DNA of 64,000 bases from an uncultured Lachnospiraceae bacterium (GTDB lineage: Bacteria; Bacillota; Clostridia; Lachnospirales; Lachnospiraceae), in assembly GCA_900316855.1 (NCBI GenBank), contig ONEK01000007.1, positions 62,001-126,000 of the forward strand, given 5' to 3'. Shown in pieces: positions 1 to 8,716 of the stretch (its first letter is position 1; each line of letters opens with the position of its first letter). A program made the position numbers and the translations under genes. A model generated the notes under the pieces. The model was given only the letters and a program-made list of their open reading frames with translations, ran no database searches and was not told the DNA's origin.

Positions 1-169
1 GGTCCTTGAACTGGAACTCATCCCTCTTCTGAATGCTCACGACCGGCGTCGTGATGTTAGTCGGCGTGCCCAGCATATTGGAAACGGCCGTGGCGGAGGA
101 TCCGAGCGAAATGTTCATGATCTCGCCTATGGCATCGATTTCCATAGCGCTAAATGTGGTAGCACCCAT
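1..169 (-). CDS. CheC/FliY-like flagellar switch phosphatase (partial, N-terminus only)
   Basis: The first 56 codons are visible; the gene runs off the left edge. The ATG at 169 has an AAGGAG ribosome site 8 nt upstream. Residues about 9-35 carry the CheC-type motif (ME-DAIGEI-NISLGSSATA), the segment that in CheC, CheX and FliY surrounds the CheY-P phosphatase active site (an E with N or S nearby). In Firmicutes fla operons this position after fliM is usually fliY, a CheC domain fused to a FliN/SpoA domain at the rotor C-ring. A stand-alone CheC cannot be excluded because the C-terminus is missing. It is the last visible gene of the minus-strand flagellar operon, 136 bp after flgC. That gap holds one small hairpin (252-278, arms TCTGCT/AGCAGA). 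Confidence 0.75.
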   Translation of the reverse strand, partial: MGATTFSAMEIDAIGEIMNISLGSSATAVSNMLGTPTNITTPVVSIQKRDEFQFKD

Positions 170-305
170 TGCCTTGTCTCCTTACTATACCCTTACACCT
201 TATCTGCTTCTGACCTGCCTGTACTGCGTTCACGGCGCGGCGGCTTACAGATCTGCTCCCCTGCTCACAGGCAGCAGACCGGCCGCTCGGTCAGGTAATG
301 CTCAC

Positions 306-767
306 TTACCTGCCGATTTCCATCGCCTTCTGGGCCATGGTCTTCATCGCGTTCAGCGCGGTCACATTGGCTTCATAGGACCTCGTGGCGGACATCGAAT
401 CCACGGTTTCCTTCAGGACATCCACGTTCGGATATTCCACATAGCCGTCCTCGTCCGCGTCGGGGTTGTCCGGCTCATAGACCCGCTTCATCTCCCGGTC
501 ATCCGTTGTGATGGCGGAGACACGGACACCGACGCCCTGCGCCTCCTTGTTCGTGATGCCGCTCCGCTTGCCGGACGCCCGTTTCAGCGCGTCCCGGAAC
601 GAATCCGTTCCGTAGCTCTCGAACGAGACGAGCTTGCGCTGATAGGCACCTCCTGCTTCCGTCCGCGTCGTATTCGCGTTTGCGATATTCTCGGCAGCGA
701 TGTCGAGACGTACCCTCTCGGCACTCAGGCCCGAGGCACTGATATCAAATGCACCCAGAAATGACAT
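306..767 (-). CDS. flgC: flagellar basal-body rod protein FlgC
   Basis: A 153-aa proximal rod protein, normal FlgC length. The N-terminus has the rod/hook family signature (SASGLSAERVRLDIAAENIA, about residues 11-30). The C-terminus has the FlgC hallmark YPNVD followed by ATRSYEANVTALNA, ending in KAMEIGR. It is exported by the flagellar type III system and polymerises in the rod between the MS ring and the hook. The ATG lies 4 nt after the cheY stop. Its place is odd: flgC normally sits between flgB and fliE at the head of the operon, whereas here it follows fliM and cheY and no flgB is visible. The identification is firm; why it moved is not known. Confidence 0.95.
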   Translation of the reverse strand: MSFLGAFDISASGLSAERVRLDIAAENIANANTTRTEAGGAYQRKLVSFESYGTDSFRDALKRASGKRSGITNKEAQGVGVRVSAITTDDREMKRVYEPDNPDADEDGYVEYPNVDVLKETVDSMSATRSYEANVTALNAMKTMAQKAMEIGR

Positions 768-771
768 GTCT

Positions 772-1137
772 TCACCCCAGAATCTTCTTGACGGTTGACG
801 TGATTCGTTCCGCGTCGAAGGGCTTTACGACGAAGTCCTTCGCGCCGGATTTGATGGCTTCGACAACCATGCTCTCCTGGCCCATGGCCGTGCACATCAC
901 GATCTTCGCGTCCGGATGCGCCTCGCGGATCTTCTTCAGGGCCTGCAGGCCGTCCATATTCGGCATGGTGATATCCATGATGACGAGATCGGGCTTCTCC
1001 TCCTCGTACTTCTTGCAGGCCTCCAGTCCGTCCTGTGCCTCCACGAAGGTTGCGCCGTCGAACCCGCCCTTGGAGAGGCTGTTCTTGATCATCATCCTCA
1101 TGAATGCAGCGTCATCTACCAGCATAATCTTTGCCAT
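772..1137 (-). CDS. cheY: chemotaxis response regulator CheY
   Basis: A 121-aa single receiver domain. The acidic pocket is D8-D9, the phosphoacceptor is D55 (VIMDITMP), the switch Thr is T83 (MCTAMG) and the conserved Lys is K105 (VVKPFD). With no output domain and a location between fliM and flgC, this is the diffusible motor regulator: phosphorylated by CheA, it binds FliM to bias rotation and is dephosphorylated by CheC/FliY-type phosphatases such as the one at the window edge. No CheA lies in the window. The motifs are complete and the gene should be functional. Confidence 0.95.
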   Translation of the reverse strand: MAKIMLVDDAAFMRMMIKNSLSKGGFDGATFVEAQDGLEACKKYEEEKPDLVIMDITMPNMDGLQALKKIREAHPDAKIVMCTAMGQESMVVEAIKSGAKDFVVKPFDAERITSTVKKILG

Positions 1138-1174
1138 GTTCGTACTCTCCTGTGTTTATTTCTATGCTACTGCT

Positions 1175-2326
1175 TCAGCTTGCCTGACTTGTCTCTTCCC
1201 CGGGAACCTCCATGTTCCCGGCAGGGCTCTGGTCTTCCACAGTCCCTTCTTCCTCGTCCTGCGTATCCGGCGGGCTGTTGAGAGGCTGCGCGTCCGGAAG
1301 GCCGTCCTCCTCCCCGTGAACCCGCTTCTCGACGCGGATGGCGATGTTCTTTTTATGTACACCCATTCGGCCCAGGAACCAGGGCTGTTTGCCCACGTAC
1401 AGGGTCACAAGGCTGTCCTTCGGTTTATTGAGATCAATGACGTCGCCGACCTGCAGATGATACAGGTCATCCATCTTCAGGCGGATCGTCCCGAGCTCAC
1501 CCGTGAGCGGGAAGTCCGTCGTCTTGATGTGCTGCATGATCGTATCGGAATTGTTCTCGTACGCGAAGCCTCTCGCGATGTGCTTCCGGTTGTCGATGAT
1601 CTTGAAGATGTGCTCCAGGAGCGTTCCCGGAAGGCAGATCCGGATCTTCTCGGACGAAATACCGGTGACATCGACGTTCAGAAGAACGATGACAACGGTC
1701 TCGTCGAGTCCGACCTCCTGCACCATCGAGGGGTTCTCCTCGACCTTCAGCATCTTGAAGTCGATGTTGATGTAGTTGGAAAATCCGTCCGAGAGCGCGT
1801 GGATGATATATTCCAGGACCCTCTTGTACAGCGCCATCTCCACGTCGGAGTAGCGGTAGTTCTCCTCGACCTTGATGACCTGGTCGCCGCCGCCCAGCAT
1901 GTGGTTCGTCAGCGTGATGATGAGGCCGGGCGTCACGTAGATCATCATCGGGACGTTGTTCTTGCCCTTGTCCGGAACGACCGCCTCGACCTCCGTCATG
2001 CAGTCGTTCTCGTGGAAGGCGTTGACATATTCGTAATAACGGCTCTCCCGAAGCTCCATGACGGTGATATCCGTCATCGTCCGGAAAATACCGTTGACCT
2101 GGCTTGTCAGGATTCGCGCGTAGTTTTCGAAGATGCTGCGCAGGAGCTTGATCTTTTCCTTTGTGAACTTTCTCGGGCTGTAGAAATCGTAGTTGTTGTA
2201 GTTGTCAGCAGGCTTGCTGACCGCACTTGCAGCAGCTGCGGGCGCCGGCGCCGGTTCATCCGGTACCGAATCCTGCATCGATTTCAGCAGTTCATCGATC
2301 TGACTTTGCGAAAGGACATCTGCCAT
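1175..2326 (-). CDS. fliM: flagellar motor switch protein FliM
   Basis: A 383-aa C-ring protein. It opens with the CheY-P binding peptide (VLSQSQIDELL, residues 4-14). A linker follows, then the CheC-like middle domain, here structural, including the loop GGGDQVIKVEENYRYSD. The C-terminal SpoA/FliN-like domain spans about residues 265-345 (LGTIRLKMDDLYHLQVGDVI). An acidic, low-complexity tail of about 40 residues follows. It stacks between FliG and FliN/FliY and turns CheY-P binding into reversal of rotation. It starts 22 bp after motB, exactly where fliL would normally lie; fliL is absent here. Confidence 0.95.
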   Translation of the reverse strand: MADVLSQSQIDELLKSMQDSVPDEPAPAPAAAASAVSKPADNYNNYDFYSPRKFTKEKIKLLRSIFENYARILTSQVNGIFRTMTDITVMELRESRYYEYVNAFHENDCMTEVEAVVPDKGKNNVPMMIYVTPGLIITLTNHMLGGGDQVIKVEENYRYSDVEMALYKRVLEYIIHALSDGFSNYINIDFKMLKVEENPSMVQEVGLDETVVIVLLNVDVTGISSEKIRICLPGTLLEHIFKIIDNRKHIARGFAYENNSDTIMQHIKTTDFPLTGELGTIRLKMDDLYHLQVGDVIDLNKPKDSLVTLYVGKQPWFLGRMGVHKKNIAIRVEKRVHGEEDGLPDAQPLNSPPDTQDEEEGTVEDQSPAGNMEVPGEETSQAS

Positions 2327-2348
2327 AGCTCACATCTGGCGGCGGGTC

Positions 2349-3350
2349 TCAACCGCCGCTTTCCTTCCCGGCACTCTGTGCATCTCCTTCTGCAGCCTGT
2401 GCGTCTCCGTTCCCGCCGTCTGTGACTCCGGATTCCATTCCGGCCGTCAGAGCGGCATTCGCAGCGTTGATCTCGGCCTGCTGTTTCACGGCTTCCTTCG
2501 CTGCGTCCGATACCTGGTCGGTATCGAGTGTCTCGGCATTTCCGTCCGTTACGATGGTCGTATCGGCGTTCGTGCCATTGATCATATCCTTGTAATATTT
2601 ATCGAGATCCTGGACGGTGCCGTTCTTGTCGATGAGGAGAATCTCCACACGGCGGTTGGCGCTGCGCCCCTCCTCGGTGTCATTGGACTCGATGGGCCGG
2701 TACTGGCCGTAGCCGATGTCCACGATTTCCGACGGATCTACGATATTCTTGTCCTGAATGTAGATGCTGACCTCTGCCGCTCTCATGACGGACAGCAGCC
2801 GGTCGTTTCGGGGATTGTTCGGATGGTCCGGCGATCCCTGCGCGGTGTGTCCCATGATGTTGATCTGGGAAACCTGGTCCGCGACCGGTGCCAGCACGTT
2901 GCAGAAGATATCCATGATCCGCTCGCCCTCGAGCGTCAGCCCCGTGCTGTCGCCCTCGAAAAAGGCCTTGTCACGGAAAACAACAAACGTATAGTCCTTG
3001 CCGCGGGATACGGTCGCGCCCTCGACGCCGCCGGCATCGAGGCCCTTCGCGAGCTGCAGGTACAGATCGCTGACATCGGCGTCGCTGACGTCGTTTTCCG
3101 AAGCCTCCGGTGCGCCGAATGCCTTGCCTTCCTCCATGGTCGTGGCTTCGCCGCCGATCTGGACCGATTCCTGCGTCTCATCCTGGGCACCCGGGTAAAT
3201 GCTTCGCACGAAGATCTCCCACTTGCTCTGGTCCAGGCTGGACATCGAATACAGTAAAACGAAGAAACACAGCAGGAGCGTCACCAGGTCACCATAGGTG
3301 TCCATCCAGGAGCCGCCCTCGCCGCCTCCGCCGCCTTTCTTTCTGGCCAT
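2349..3350 (-). CDS. motB: flagellar motor stator protein MotB
   Basis: A 333-aa stator subunit. One N-terminal membrane helix at about residues 18-40 contains the essential proton-path Asp (TYGDLVTLLLCFFVLLYS, D21). The periplasmic-type OmpA/peptidoglycan-binding domain lies at about 140-245, with MGHTAQG and RSANRRVEILL motifs. The last 75 residues are Ala/Glu/Gly/Asp-rich, without a recognised domain, and longer than in most MotB. The start codon sits directly at the end of motA, so the two are translationally coupled. MotA4MotB2 anchors to the wall and drives rotation against FliG. Confidence 0.94.
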   Translation of the reverse strand: MARKKGGGGGEGGSWMDTYGDLVTLLLCFFVLLYSMSSLDQSKWEIFVRSIYPGAQDETQESVQIGGEATTMEEGKAFGAPEASENDVSDADVSDLYLQLAKGLDAGGVEGATVSRGKDYTFVVFRDKAFFEGDSTGLTLEGERIMDIFCNVLAPVADQVSQINIMGHTAQGSPDHPNNPRNDRLLSVMRAAEVSIYIQDKNIVDPSEIVDIGYGQYRPIESNDTEEGRSANRRVEILLIDKNGTVQDLDKYYKDMINGTNADTTIVTDGNAETLDTDQVSDAAKEAVKQQAEINAANAALTAGMESGVTDGGNGDAQAAEGDAQSAGKESGG

Positions 3351-4141
3351 CAGCTGCCTCCGCCTCCCTGCTCGATCAGCTTCGTCGAATCTTTCTGCTT
3401 CAGCGAGGATAACAGATGCTCGCGGATATATTTCGGGTTTTCACCTGCCTGGATGGCGATGACACCCTCGATGATGGTATAGCAGTACAGCTCCTCCTCG
3501 TTCTCTCGCACGGAGAGCTTCTGCGCGATCGGGTGGAACAGAACGTTGGAAAGGAAACTGCCGTAGAACGTAGTAATGAGCGCGGTACCCATGCTCTGAC
3601 CCAGGTCACTCGCGCCGCCGCCCGACATATCCATACTCTTTAACATGTTGATCAGTCCGACGAGCGTACCGATCATACCGAAGGCAGGCGCCAGGGCCGA
3701 GCCCTTCAGGTACATGCCCTGCACCTCGCCGTGGCGGGATGCCATATCGTCCACCTGACGTTCCAGAAGGTAACGCACACGGTCGGGATCATTCGCGTCG
3801 ACGATCATCAGCACCGACTGCTTGAAGAACGGGTCCTCGATCTCGTTCGCCTTCTCTTCGAGAGCCAGCAGTCCCTGTGCCCTCGCGATCGTCGCGAGAT
3901 CCACGATCTGGTCCACGACCTTCGGCACGTCGTAGGCATTGCCTCGAAGACATACGCTGATGTGCTTCGGGATATCCTTCAGCATCCGGATCGGGTAGCA
4001 GGCGATCATGGCCGCTATGGTTCCGCCTACTACGATTTCGACGGACGGGATATCGATGAAGTTTACCATGTTGCTGACGCCGATACTGATGATAATCAGC
4101 ACGTCAGCTATGATCCATCCAAGCGGTGTAGTGATATCCAT
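3350..4141 (-). CDS. motA: flagellar motor stator protein MotA
   Basis: A 263-aa integral membrane protein with four helices. Two are near the N-terminus (residues 8-50); the second pair (about 145-205) flanks the conserved segment FGMIGTLVGLINML and the Pro-containing helix. The cytoplasmic loop between the pairs holds the charged FliG-contact region. An AAGGAG site lies 10 nt before the ATG. It forms the ion channel with MotB. A 531-bp gap filled with hairpin elements separates it from flgE upstream; in related operons this interval carries the small gene flbD. Confidence 0.94.
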   Translation of the reverse strand: MDITTPLGWIIADVLIIISIGVSNMVNFIDIPSVEIVVGGTIAAMIACYPIRMLKDIPKHISVCLRGNAYDVPKVVDQIVDLATIARAQGLLALEEKANEIEDPFFKQSVLMIVDANDPDRVRYLLERQVDDMASRHGEVQGMYLKGSALAPAFGMIGTLVGLINMLKSMDMSGGGASDLGQSMGTALITTFYGSFLSNVLFHPIAQKLSVRENEEELYCYTIIEGVIAIQAGENPKYIREHLLSSLKQKDSTKLIEQGGGGS

Positions 4142-4201
4142 TACGAAACAGCTCCTTCGGGGCGCGGGTAAAACGTCCGGCCAGATAAATAATCCTTACA
4201 A

Positions 4202-4257
4202 TTCTAACATAAAAGCAGGGAAATTGCTGTGGCGTTCGGACCTGCTTTTCCCTGGCA
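4202..4257 (+). repeat. small hairpin with two alternative pairings
   Basis: AAAAGCAGG (4211-4219) can pair with CCTGCTTTT (4241-4249). The overlapping CAGGGAAA (4215-4222) can instead pair with TTTCCCTG (4246-4253). It lies just left of the family A element between flgE and motA. No function can be assigned. Confidence 0.4.
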
Positions 4258-4382
4258 ATGCCTGCGCCAGCAGGCATGCATCGAACGAAATCCGCGAAGG
4301 CGGTTTCGTTCGTATGATCCCGAGGGGATGCCGAAGGCGTCACCTCGTAGTTTGGAAGTTCCGCATCGGCGGAACTTTCAAA
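4258..4382 (+). repeat. family A composite hairpin element, copy A1 (flgE-motA gap)
   Basis: Four hairpins in series. H1 has arms ATGCCTGC/GCAGGCAT with loop GCCA (4258-4277). H2 (4279-4316) has outer arms CGAACGAAA/TTTCGTTCG, a bulged T at 4291, inner arms CCGC/GCGG and loop GAAG. CAT before it and ATG after it can extend the stem, and TATGATC (4313-4319) closes the unit. H3 (4321-4347) has arms CGAGG/CCTCG with an inner GCC-GAA-GGC cap. H4 (4351-4382) is a 13-bp stem with one G-T wobble and loop CATCGG. Copies A2-A5 keep the loops, bulge and TATGATC but have different, still complementary, stems. Confidence 0.85.
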
Positions 4383-4385
4383 CTC

Positions 4386-4672
4386 CATCTCGAACAATGC
4401 TCGCTTTGCTCGCATTTTTCTCGATGATGGACGTTCGTCCAATAGCCGTCCGCTTCCATGCCATGCCTTATGCAAGCATAGGCCTGGCATGCTGGTCAGC
4501 CGGTCGCAGGTCCTTCGGGGTTTTGACGTTCGGATCTGCTTCATCTCAAAAAGCGTTCGCTGCGCTCGCGCTTTTTTCGATGATGGACGTTCGTCCAATG
4601 ACCGCCTGATGACAGGGCATTGCATCTGCAAGCAGCTGCCTGCCCTGTCATTCATGCGGTCGCAGATCCTCA
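4386..4672 (-). repeat. family B composite hairpin element, two tandem units (flgE-motA gap)
   Basis: Two diverged tandem units begin at 4386 and 4542. In each, arms CATC and GATG enclose TC/TC internal loops around a longer stem: AATGC/GCATT in the first unit (with a further TC/TC loop and a TTT cap), AAAAAGCG/CGCTTTTT in the second (with a TGC cap). Each unit then has a GGAC/GTCC hairpin and a third hairpin capped by TGCAAGCA (4471-4478 and 4627-4634). The second of these has 11-bp arms (ATGACAGGGCA/TGCCCTGTCAT). On the minus strand the internal loops read GA/GA. An apparent 189-codon minus-strand frame across this region is only a translation of the repeat. Confidence 0.75.
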
Positions 4673-5590
4673 CTATCTCTTCATGTTTACGAGTTCCTGG
4701 AGGACTTCGTCGGAGACGGTGATGATCTTGGAGTTGGCCTGGAAGCCACGCTCGGCTGTGATCATGTCCGAGAATTCCTTCGCCATGTCGACGTTGGAGG
4801 ATTCGAGGTAGCCTGCCATGAGTCCGGGATGGGTTCCGCCGGGCTGAACGGCAGTGATGTCGCCGGCGTTGTCGCCGGGCTTGGTGTTGAAGGTGTTGCT
4901 GCCGCCCTTGGTAAGACCGTTCGGGTTCTCGACCATGGCAATGGCAACACGGCCGATCGTGACGGATTGTCCGCCTGTCGTAACACCCTTGATGGTTCCC
5001 TGGTTATCGATTTCCACGCTCTGGAGCGCATTCTGGTTTGCATCGGCTGTGCTGCCAGTGGCTTTAGGGAACTTCGAAGAGTCAACCTTTAATGCAGCCA
5101 GCTTAGTATCGAATGTCACCTGGGCGTTTGTACCGGTTGTAGCCGCATAGCCGTATACAAAGCTTCCGTCCGCGTTGACGATGTTTCCGCTGGAATCCAC
5201 GTTGAACTGACCGACGCGGGTGAAACCGTAGTTCCCGGTTTTTAGATCGCCAGCTGCATTGGATACATTCGTGATGAAGAATCCGGAGCCGTCGATGGCC
5301 GCGTTGAATCCGCCGACGTAGGAAGGGGTACCGGTCGTCATATCGAGGGAGATCGATCCCATGACGGAGCCGTAGCCGTACTGGGAAGCGTTCGTACCGC
5401 CGACTGCATTGTCTTTATCATCGCTTGCGCCCGCGGAGGCGTTGGACGTCTGGTACATAGTGTCCTTGAACGTGTAGTTCTGCGCCTTGAAGCCGTTGGT
5501 GTTGACGTTCGCGATGTTGTTGGAGATGACGTCAAGCTTGTTCTGGTGTGCTCTTAATCCGGCTACTGCCGAGTCCATTGCTCTTAACAT
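4673..5590 (-). CDS. flgE: flagellar hook protein FlgE
   Basis: A 305-aa rod/hook family protein. The N-terminal heptad region carries the family motif HQNKLDVISNNIANVNTNGF (about 16-35). The central part (about 80-210) has the hook domain pattern GTPSYVGGFNAAIDGSGFF. The C-terminus ends in the conserved helix (SNVDMAKEFSDMITAERGFQ). At 305 aa it is short for a hook subunit (often 400 or more), but position after flgD and the operon protein argues for FlgE rather than FlgF or FlgG. An AGGA site lies 7 nt before the ATG. It is secreted after FlgD assembles the hook cap. Confidence 0.88.
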   Translation of the reverse strand: MLRAMDSAVAGLRAHQNKLDVISNNIANVNTNGFKAQNYTFKDTMYQTSNASAGASDDKDNAVGGTNASQYGYGSVMGSISLDMTTGTPSYVGGFNAAIDGSGFFITNVSNAAGDLKTGNYGFTRVGQFNVDSSGNIVNADGSFVYGYAATTGTNAQVTFDTKLAALKVDSSKFPKATGSTADANQNALQSVEIDNQGTIKGVTTGGQSVTIGRVAIAMVENPNGLTKGGSNTFNTKPGDNAGDITAVQPGGTHPGLMAGYLESSNVDMAKEFSDMITAERGFQANSKIITVSDEVLQELVNMKR

Positions 5591-5669
5591 TTTTCCTGTC
5601 CTTTCTGCGCTTCATCCATGGTCCCGGATCCTTCTGGTCCGGAACGAACATCCTGGAAAGGTCCTGCTC

Positions 5670-6101
5670 TTAAAGGATGACCGCGCTGTCAATGTTTGTT
5701 ACGATTCCGTTGTCCATGTCGTCCTGTCCCATGGTGGTAACCACGACATTGTGCGGCACGTTGACGATGAAGACACCGTCCCTTCCGATGACGGCGACCT
5801 CTTTCGCTCCCTTTTCCCTTGCCCGGTCGACGGCTTCGATGAGGTTTCCCTTCAGGGTATCGTTCATTTCGATTCCCCGCTCATCCATGCGCCGCACGGC
5901 GTGCTTGGAGAAGCTTAAATCTCCGGCTTCCTGTCCGCTTTTTGCCTGCTGCATCGTCAGCAGCTGGCTGCGGAACGAAAGGGAGGAAGCATCCTCCGTC
6001 CTGCTTTCCTTTACGGACCTTGCAGGGTTCTGGTTTACGGTGCCGCTCTGAAGCAGGGGATTCCGGACACTGTTTAAAGTTGTGTCTGTTTCTGCTCCCA
6101 T
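5670..6101 (-). CDS. flagellar operon protein (TIGR02530 type)
   Basis: A 143-aa protein with a charged, Gln/Ser-rich N-terminal half and a C-terminal half containing SKHAVRRMDERGIEMND, then AVDRAREKGAKEVAVIGRDG and FIVNVPHNVVVTTMGQDD. This is the small conserved protein found between flgD and flgE in many Firmicutes fla operons (described as a flagellar operon protein and proposed as hook-assembly related). No catalytic motif or signal peptide is visible. It starts 3 bp after flgD and precedes flgE by 79 bp. Molecular function is not established. Confidence 0.8.
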   Translation of the reverse strand: MGAETDTTLNSVRNPLLQSGTVNQNPARSVKESRTEDASSLSFRSQLLTMQQAKSGQEAGDLSFSKHAVRRMDERGIEMNDTLKGNLIEAVDRAREKGAKEVAVIGRDGVFIVNVPHNVVVTTMGQDDMDNGIVTNIDSAVIL

Positions 6102-6104
6102 GAA

Positions 6105-6779
6105 TCAGGCCTCCGTGGTTTCGTCTGTGCTGTCTTCGGAATAGTGTGTGTCAATGTCTGTAACTTCCGTGTCGGACGCTGCCGCACCGCTCTTCGCCGT
6201 GCTCTCCTCGTTCTCCACGTAATGGGTGTTGATGACCTTGTTGGCGTCCTCCGCCGTGACGGTATCCGTGGAATCCGCTGCTTCGGTGTCCTCCGTTCCG
6301 GCTGCTGTCTTCAGCGTGGTCCCCGATGCGTTCTCCAGGGATACGATGTTGCCGATCGGATATTCCGTGGCATCTCCCTCGAGCTTCACCGTGGATTTGT
6401 CACCGGAGAAGTAAACCGAGGCTACGACACCGGTCTTCGTTCCTGCCGTCGTGTTCTCATCTCCCGCGATCAGCGTATTGACGGTGACCGTCTTTCCGAC
6501 CATGCCCGCGCCGTATGTCTGATTCGACAGGGTTGTCTGGCTCTTAAGGGCGCTTGTGACGCTCGTAAGCGACTGGACCATTGCCATCTGGGACATCTGG
6601 TTCATCATGTCACTCGTATCCATGGGATTACTCATGTCCTGATTGGCCAGCTGTGCCGCGAGGAGCTTGAAATAGCTCTCGATGCTCAGTGTGTTTTTCT
6701 TGTTGGGCGCCGCGTCGTACGTCTGCGCCGTATACGGTGTGGAAGACGCGGAGTTGACGCTGCTTACACTGTCTGCCAT
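6105..6779 (-). CDS. flgD: flagellar hook capping protein FlgD
   Basis: A 224-aa hook-scaffold protein. Its N-terminal region has the FlgD signature (SYFKLLAAQLANQDMSNPMD, about 34-53) followed by DMMNQMSQMAMVQSL. The middle part (about 95-150) matches the FlgD tudor-like region (AGMVGKTVTVNTL). The last 60 residues are Thr/Glu/Asp-rich and unstructured-looking, an extension not typical of the family. FlgD caps the growing hook and is discarded when hook length is reached. It follows fliK by 19 bp, the usual order. Confidence 0.92.
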   Translation of the reverse strand: MADSVSSVNSASSTPYTAQTYDAAPNKKNTLSIESYFKLLAAQLANQDMSNPMDTSDMMNQMSQMAMVQSLTSVTSALKSQTTLSNQTYGAGMVGKTVTVNTLIAGDENTTAGTKTGVVASVYFSGDKSTVKLEGDATEYPIGNIVSLENASGTTLKTAAGTEDTEAADSTDTVTAEDANKVINTHYVENEESTAKSGAAASDTEVTDIDTHYSEDSTDETTEA

Positions 6780-6798
6780 TCTTTACCTCCTTTCCTTT

Positions 6799-8100
6799 CT
6801 AGACCAGGCCCAGCTTCATTTTCATGAGGAAGGATTCGGACTGATCCTGTTTCTCATTCTGCCTTGCCTGCTCGTGGCGGCTGCGCTCTTCCTCGTTCAT
6901 GTCCTGCTTGTTCGCACTCTGTGCGTTGGCATCAGGCTGCTGGTTCTGTTCGGAAGACGCCTGCTGCGCCTGCGGGACGATGACCGTGGTGTCCTCGCCG
7001 GTGTTCTGCCGCAGGATCTGTGCCATCGCGTCCGCGCTCCGGGATAACAGGTCCACGGTGCTGGGGTTGGATGCCGCGATCGCGACCGACGCCCTGCCGG
7101 AAGTGTACGTCACCTGAATGGTGATCCTGCCGAGCGTTCTGGGCTCGAGCTGGATTTCGAGGCTTCCGTTGTCCCTCGGGAAGTTCTTCGCAAGGAGCTT
7201 CGCGGTATCCTCTGCCACCGTCTCGTCCGTCGTCTGCAGCGTATGAGCTGCCGCGGTCTGCGGTGCCTGTGCCGCGTCAGTTTCCTGCACGCTCTGTGCT
7301 TTGTCAGCCGTCTGGGTACTGGTCTGGCCTGCTGCCGCCGTGACTGCCGCGTTCTGAGCCGTGCCTGCCTTGGCGTCCGCATCAGCGTCTGCCTCTGCGT
7401 CGTCAGATCCGGTTTTGGTTTCGGACGTCTGTGCCGCGGCGATGGTTTCCGTATTTCCTGCTGCCGCTGACTCCGTCATGGCATCCAGTGCCGTCTCTGC
7501 CGTTTCGCTGTGCTCTTCCGGAACCGCCTGCGCAGTGCCTGCATCGTCTGCCGCCGCTTCCATCGTCATGGCTGCATCCGCTGCCTCCTCTGCCGTCCCG
7601 GCCGCTTCAGTAATGCTGACCGCTGCCTCCACGAGGTCTCCCCCGCCTGCTGCCGCGTTCACGAGCTCTACCGCCGTGCCGTCCTCGGTGACTGCCGCGG
7701 GATTTACCATCGAAGCGATGAGCGTCATCTCATTCTCGCTCTGCCCGCGGATCGCGTCCCTGGCATCCGTCTTCTTCCCGTCCTTCGAAGCAGCCTTTGT
7801 TTCGGATTTTTCCCCTGCTGCCTTTCCGGTCTCCTTCGTATCGTCCGTCTTCTGCGCTTTTTCCGTGTCAGCCCTGTCCGCTGTCTTCGTGTCGTCCTTC
7901 TTTACCGGGTCCTTGCGGCCGGTTTTCGAAGCTGACGGCGCTTTGTCCGCGGCCTTTGCGGGTTCAGCAGTCCTGCCGGATACGACGGAGCCGAGAAGAT
8001 TCATGAAGTCAGAGCCGGTGCCCTCGGACTTTGCCCGCTTCGAAGCAAGCGCAGCCGCTGCGTCCGTTCCCCTGTTCGGTGTTACCTTCATCTGTTCCAT
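6799..8100 (-). CDS. fliK: flagellar hook-length control protein FliK
   Basis: A 433-aa protein with the typical two-part layout. A long, Ala/Thr/Glu/Asp-rich, low-complexity N-terminal ruler region covers about 1-290. A conserved C-terminal Flg_hook domain covers about 295-385, with the FliK signature LEIQLEPRTLGRITIQVTY followed by ATVDLLSRS-like and RQNTG segments. A Gln/Glu-rich basic tail follows. FliK measures hook length and switches export specificity through FlhB. The ruler region is of biased composition, so primary sequence there is not informative. Confidence 0.9.
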   Translation of the reverse strand: MEQMKVTPNRGTDAAAALASKRAKSEGTGSDFMNLLGSVVSGRTAEPAKAADKAPSASKTGRKDPVKKDDTKTADRADTEKAQKTDDTKETGKAAGEKSETKAASKDGKKTDARDAIRGQSENEMTLIASMVNPAAVTEDGTAVELVNAAAGGGDLVEAAVSITEAAGTAEEAADAAMTMEAAADDAGTAQAVPEEHSETAETALDAMTESAAAGNTETIAAAQTSETKTGSDDAEADADADAKAGTAQNAAVTAAAGQTSTQTADKAQSVQETDAAQAPQTAAAHTLQTTDETVAEDTAKLLAKNFPRDNGSLEIQLEPRTLGRITIQVTYTSGRASVAIAASNPSTVDLLSRSADAMAQILRQNTGEDTTVIVPQAQQASSEQNQQPDANAQSANKQDMNEEERSRHEQARQNEKQDQSESFLMKMKLGLV

Positions 8101-8215
8101 CTTTGTTCCTCCTTTCCTGTGAAATTTTGATTGCTGCGGATCCTTCCGGTTTCTGAAAGCTTCCTTTTCCCTTCCGGACCTTTATGGTTAACGGGAGTTC
8201 CCTCCCGGAACCTGC

Positions 8216-8665
8216 TTATGCCTCTGCCCTGTGGGCTGCCGCGTTGGATACGAATTCGTCGATGAAGTTCTCGTTGTCCTTCTGGACTTCCTTTTTGTAC
8301 GCGGCGATCTTCTTATCCTTCAGTTTATCAAATTTATTGACGTCTATATTGGCTTCGATGACTTCTTTTTTCTTTTCATCCGCCTTTTTCTGCAGGTAGG
8401 CGAGCTTTTCCTTCTCGCGCCCGATGGCTTTCTCCGTATTCTCAATGGAGGTCGTGAACATCAGGAACTTATCGATCGTTCCGCCCTCCCGCTTGCATTC
8501 GTCAAAGGCGGTGCTCAATTCCGCGAGCTTGTTCTGCAGTGCCTCGATCTCGCGCTCCTTCTCGTGGACGAGGGCCATACGCTGTGCGTATTCGCCCTTT
8601 AGCTTGTCGAGGATCTGCTCCTTGTAATCCAGAACCGTCTGGAGACTGTATCTGAACTTCTTCAT
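8216..8665 (-). CDS. fliJ: flagellar export chaperone FliJ
   Basis: A 149-aa, almost entirely helical, charged protein. It has the FliJ start (MKKFRYSLQTVLDYKEQIL) and continuous heptad-like coiled coil (EKEREIEALQNKLAEL; NTEKAIGREKEKLAYLQKKA). FliJ is the central stalk of the FliH-FliI ATPase complex, analogous to the F-type gamma subunit, and links it to FlhA. It lies between fliI and fliK as in other Firmicutes. Confidence 0.9.
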   Translation of the reverse strand: MKKFRYSLQTVLDYKEQILDKLKGEYAQRMALVHEKEREIEALQNKLAELSTAFDECKREGGTIDKFLMFTTSIENTEKAIGREKEKLAYLQKKADEKKKEVIEANIDVNKFDKLKDKKIAAYKKEVQKDNENFIDEFVSNAAAHRAEA

Positions 8666-8716
8666 TTACTGCCTCCTGTTCCGGAAGCCTCCGGAATTGC
8701 CTTAAAGCCCCGGGCT

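Noticed and set aside
4279..4319. Integron attC site
   Set aside because: Bulged hairpin shape is reminiscent, but the conserved GTTRRRY/RYYYAAC core is absent and the neighbouring genes are operon genes, not cassettes.
4104..4673. 189-codon minus-strand open frame in the flgE-motA gap
   Set aside because: Its translation contains a repeated LDERPSS...LFEM segment that is simply the tandem family B unit read in one frame; it overlaps motA and has no ribosome site or family resemblance.
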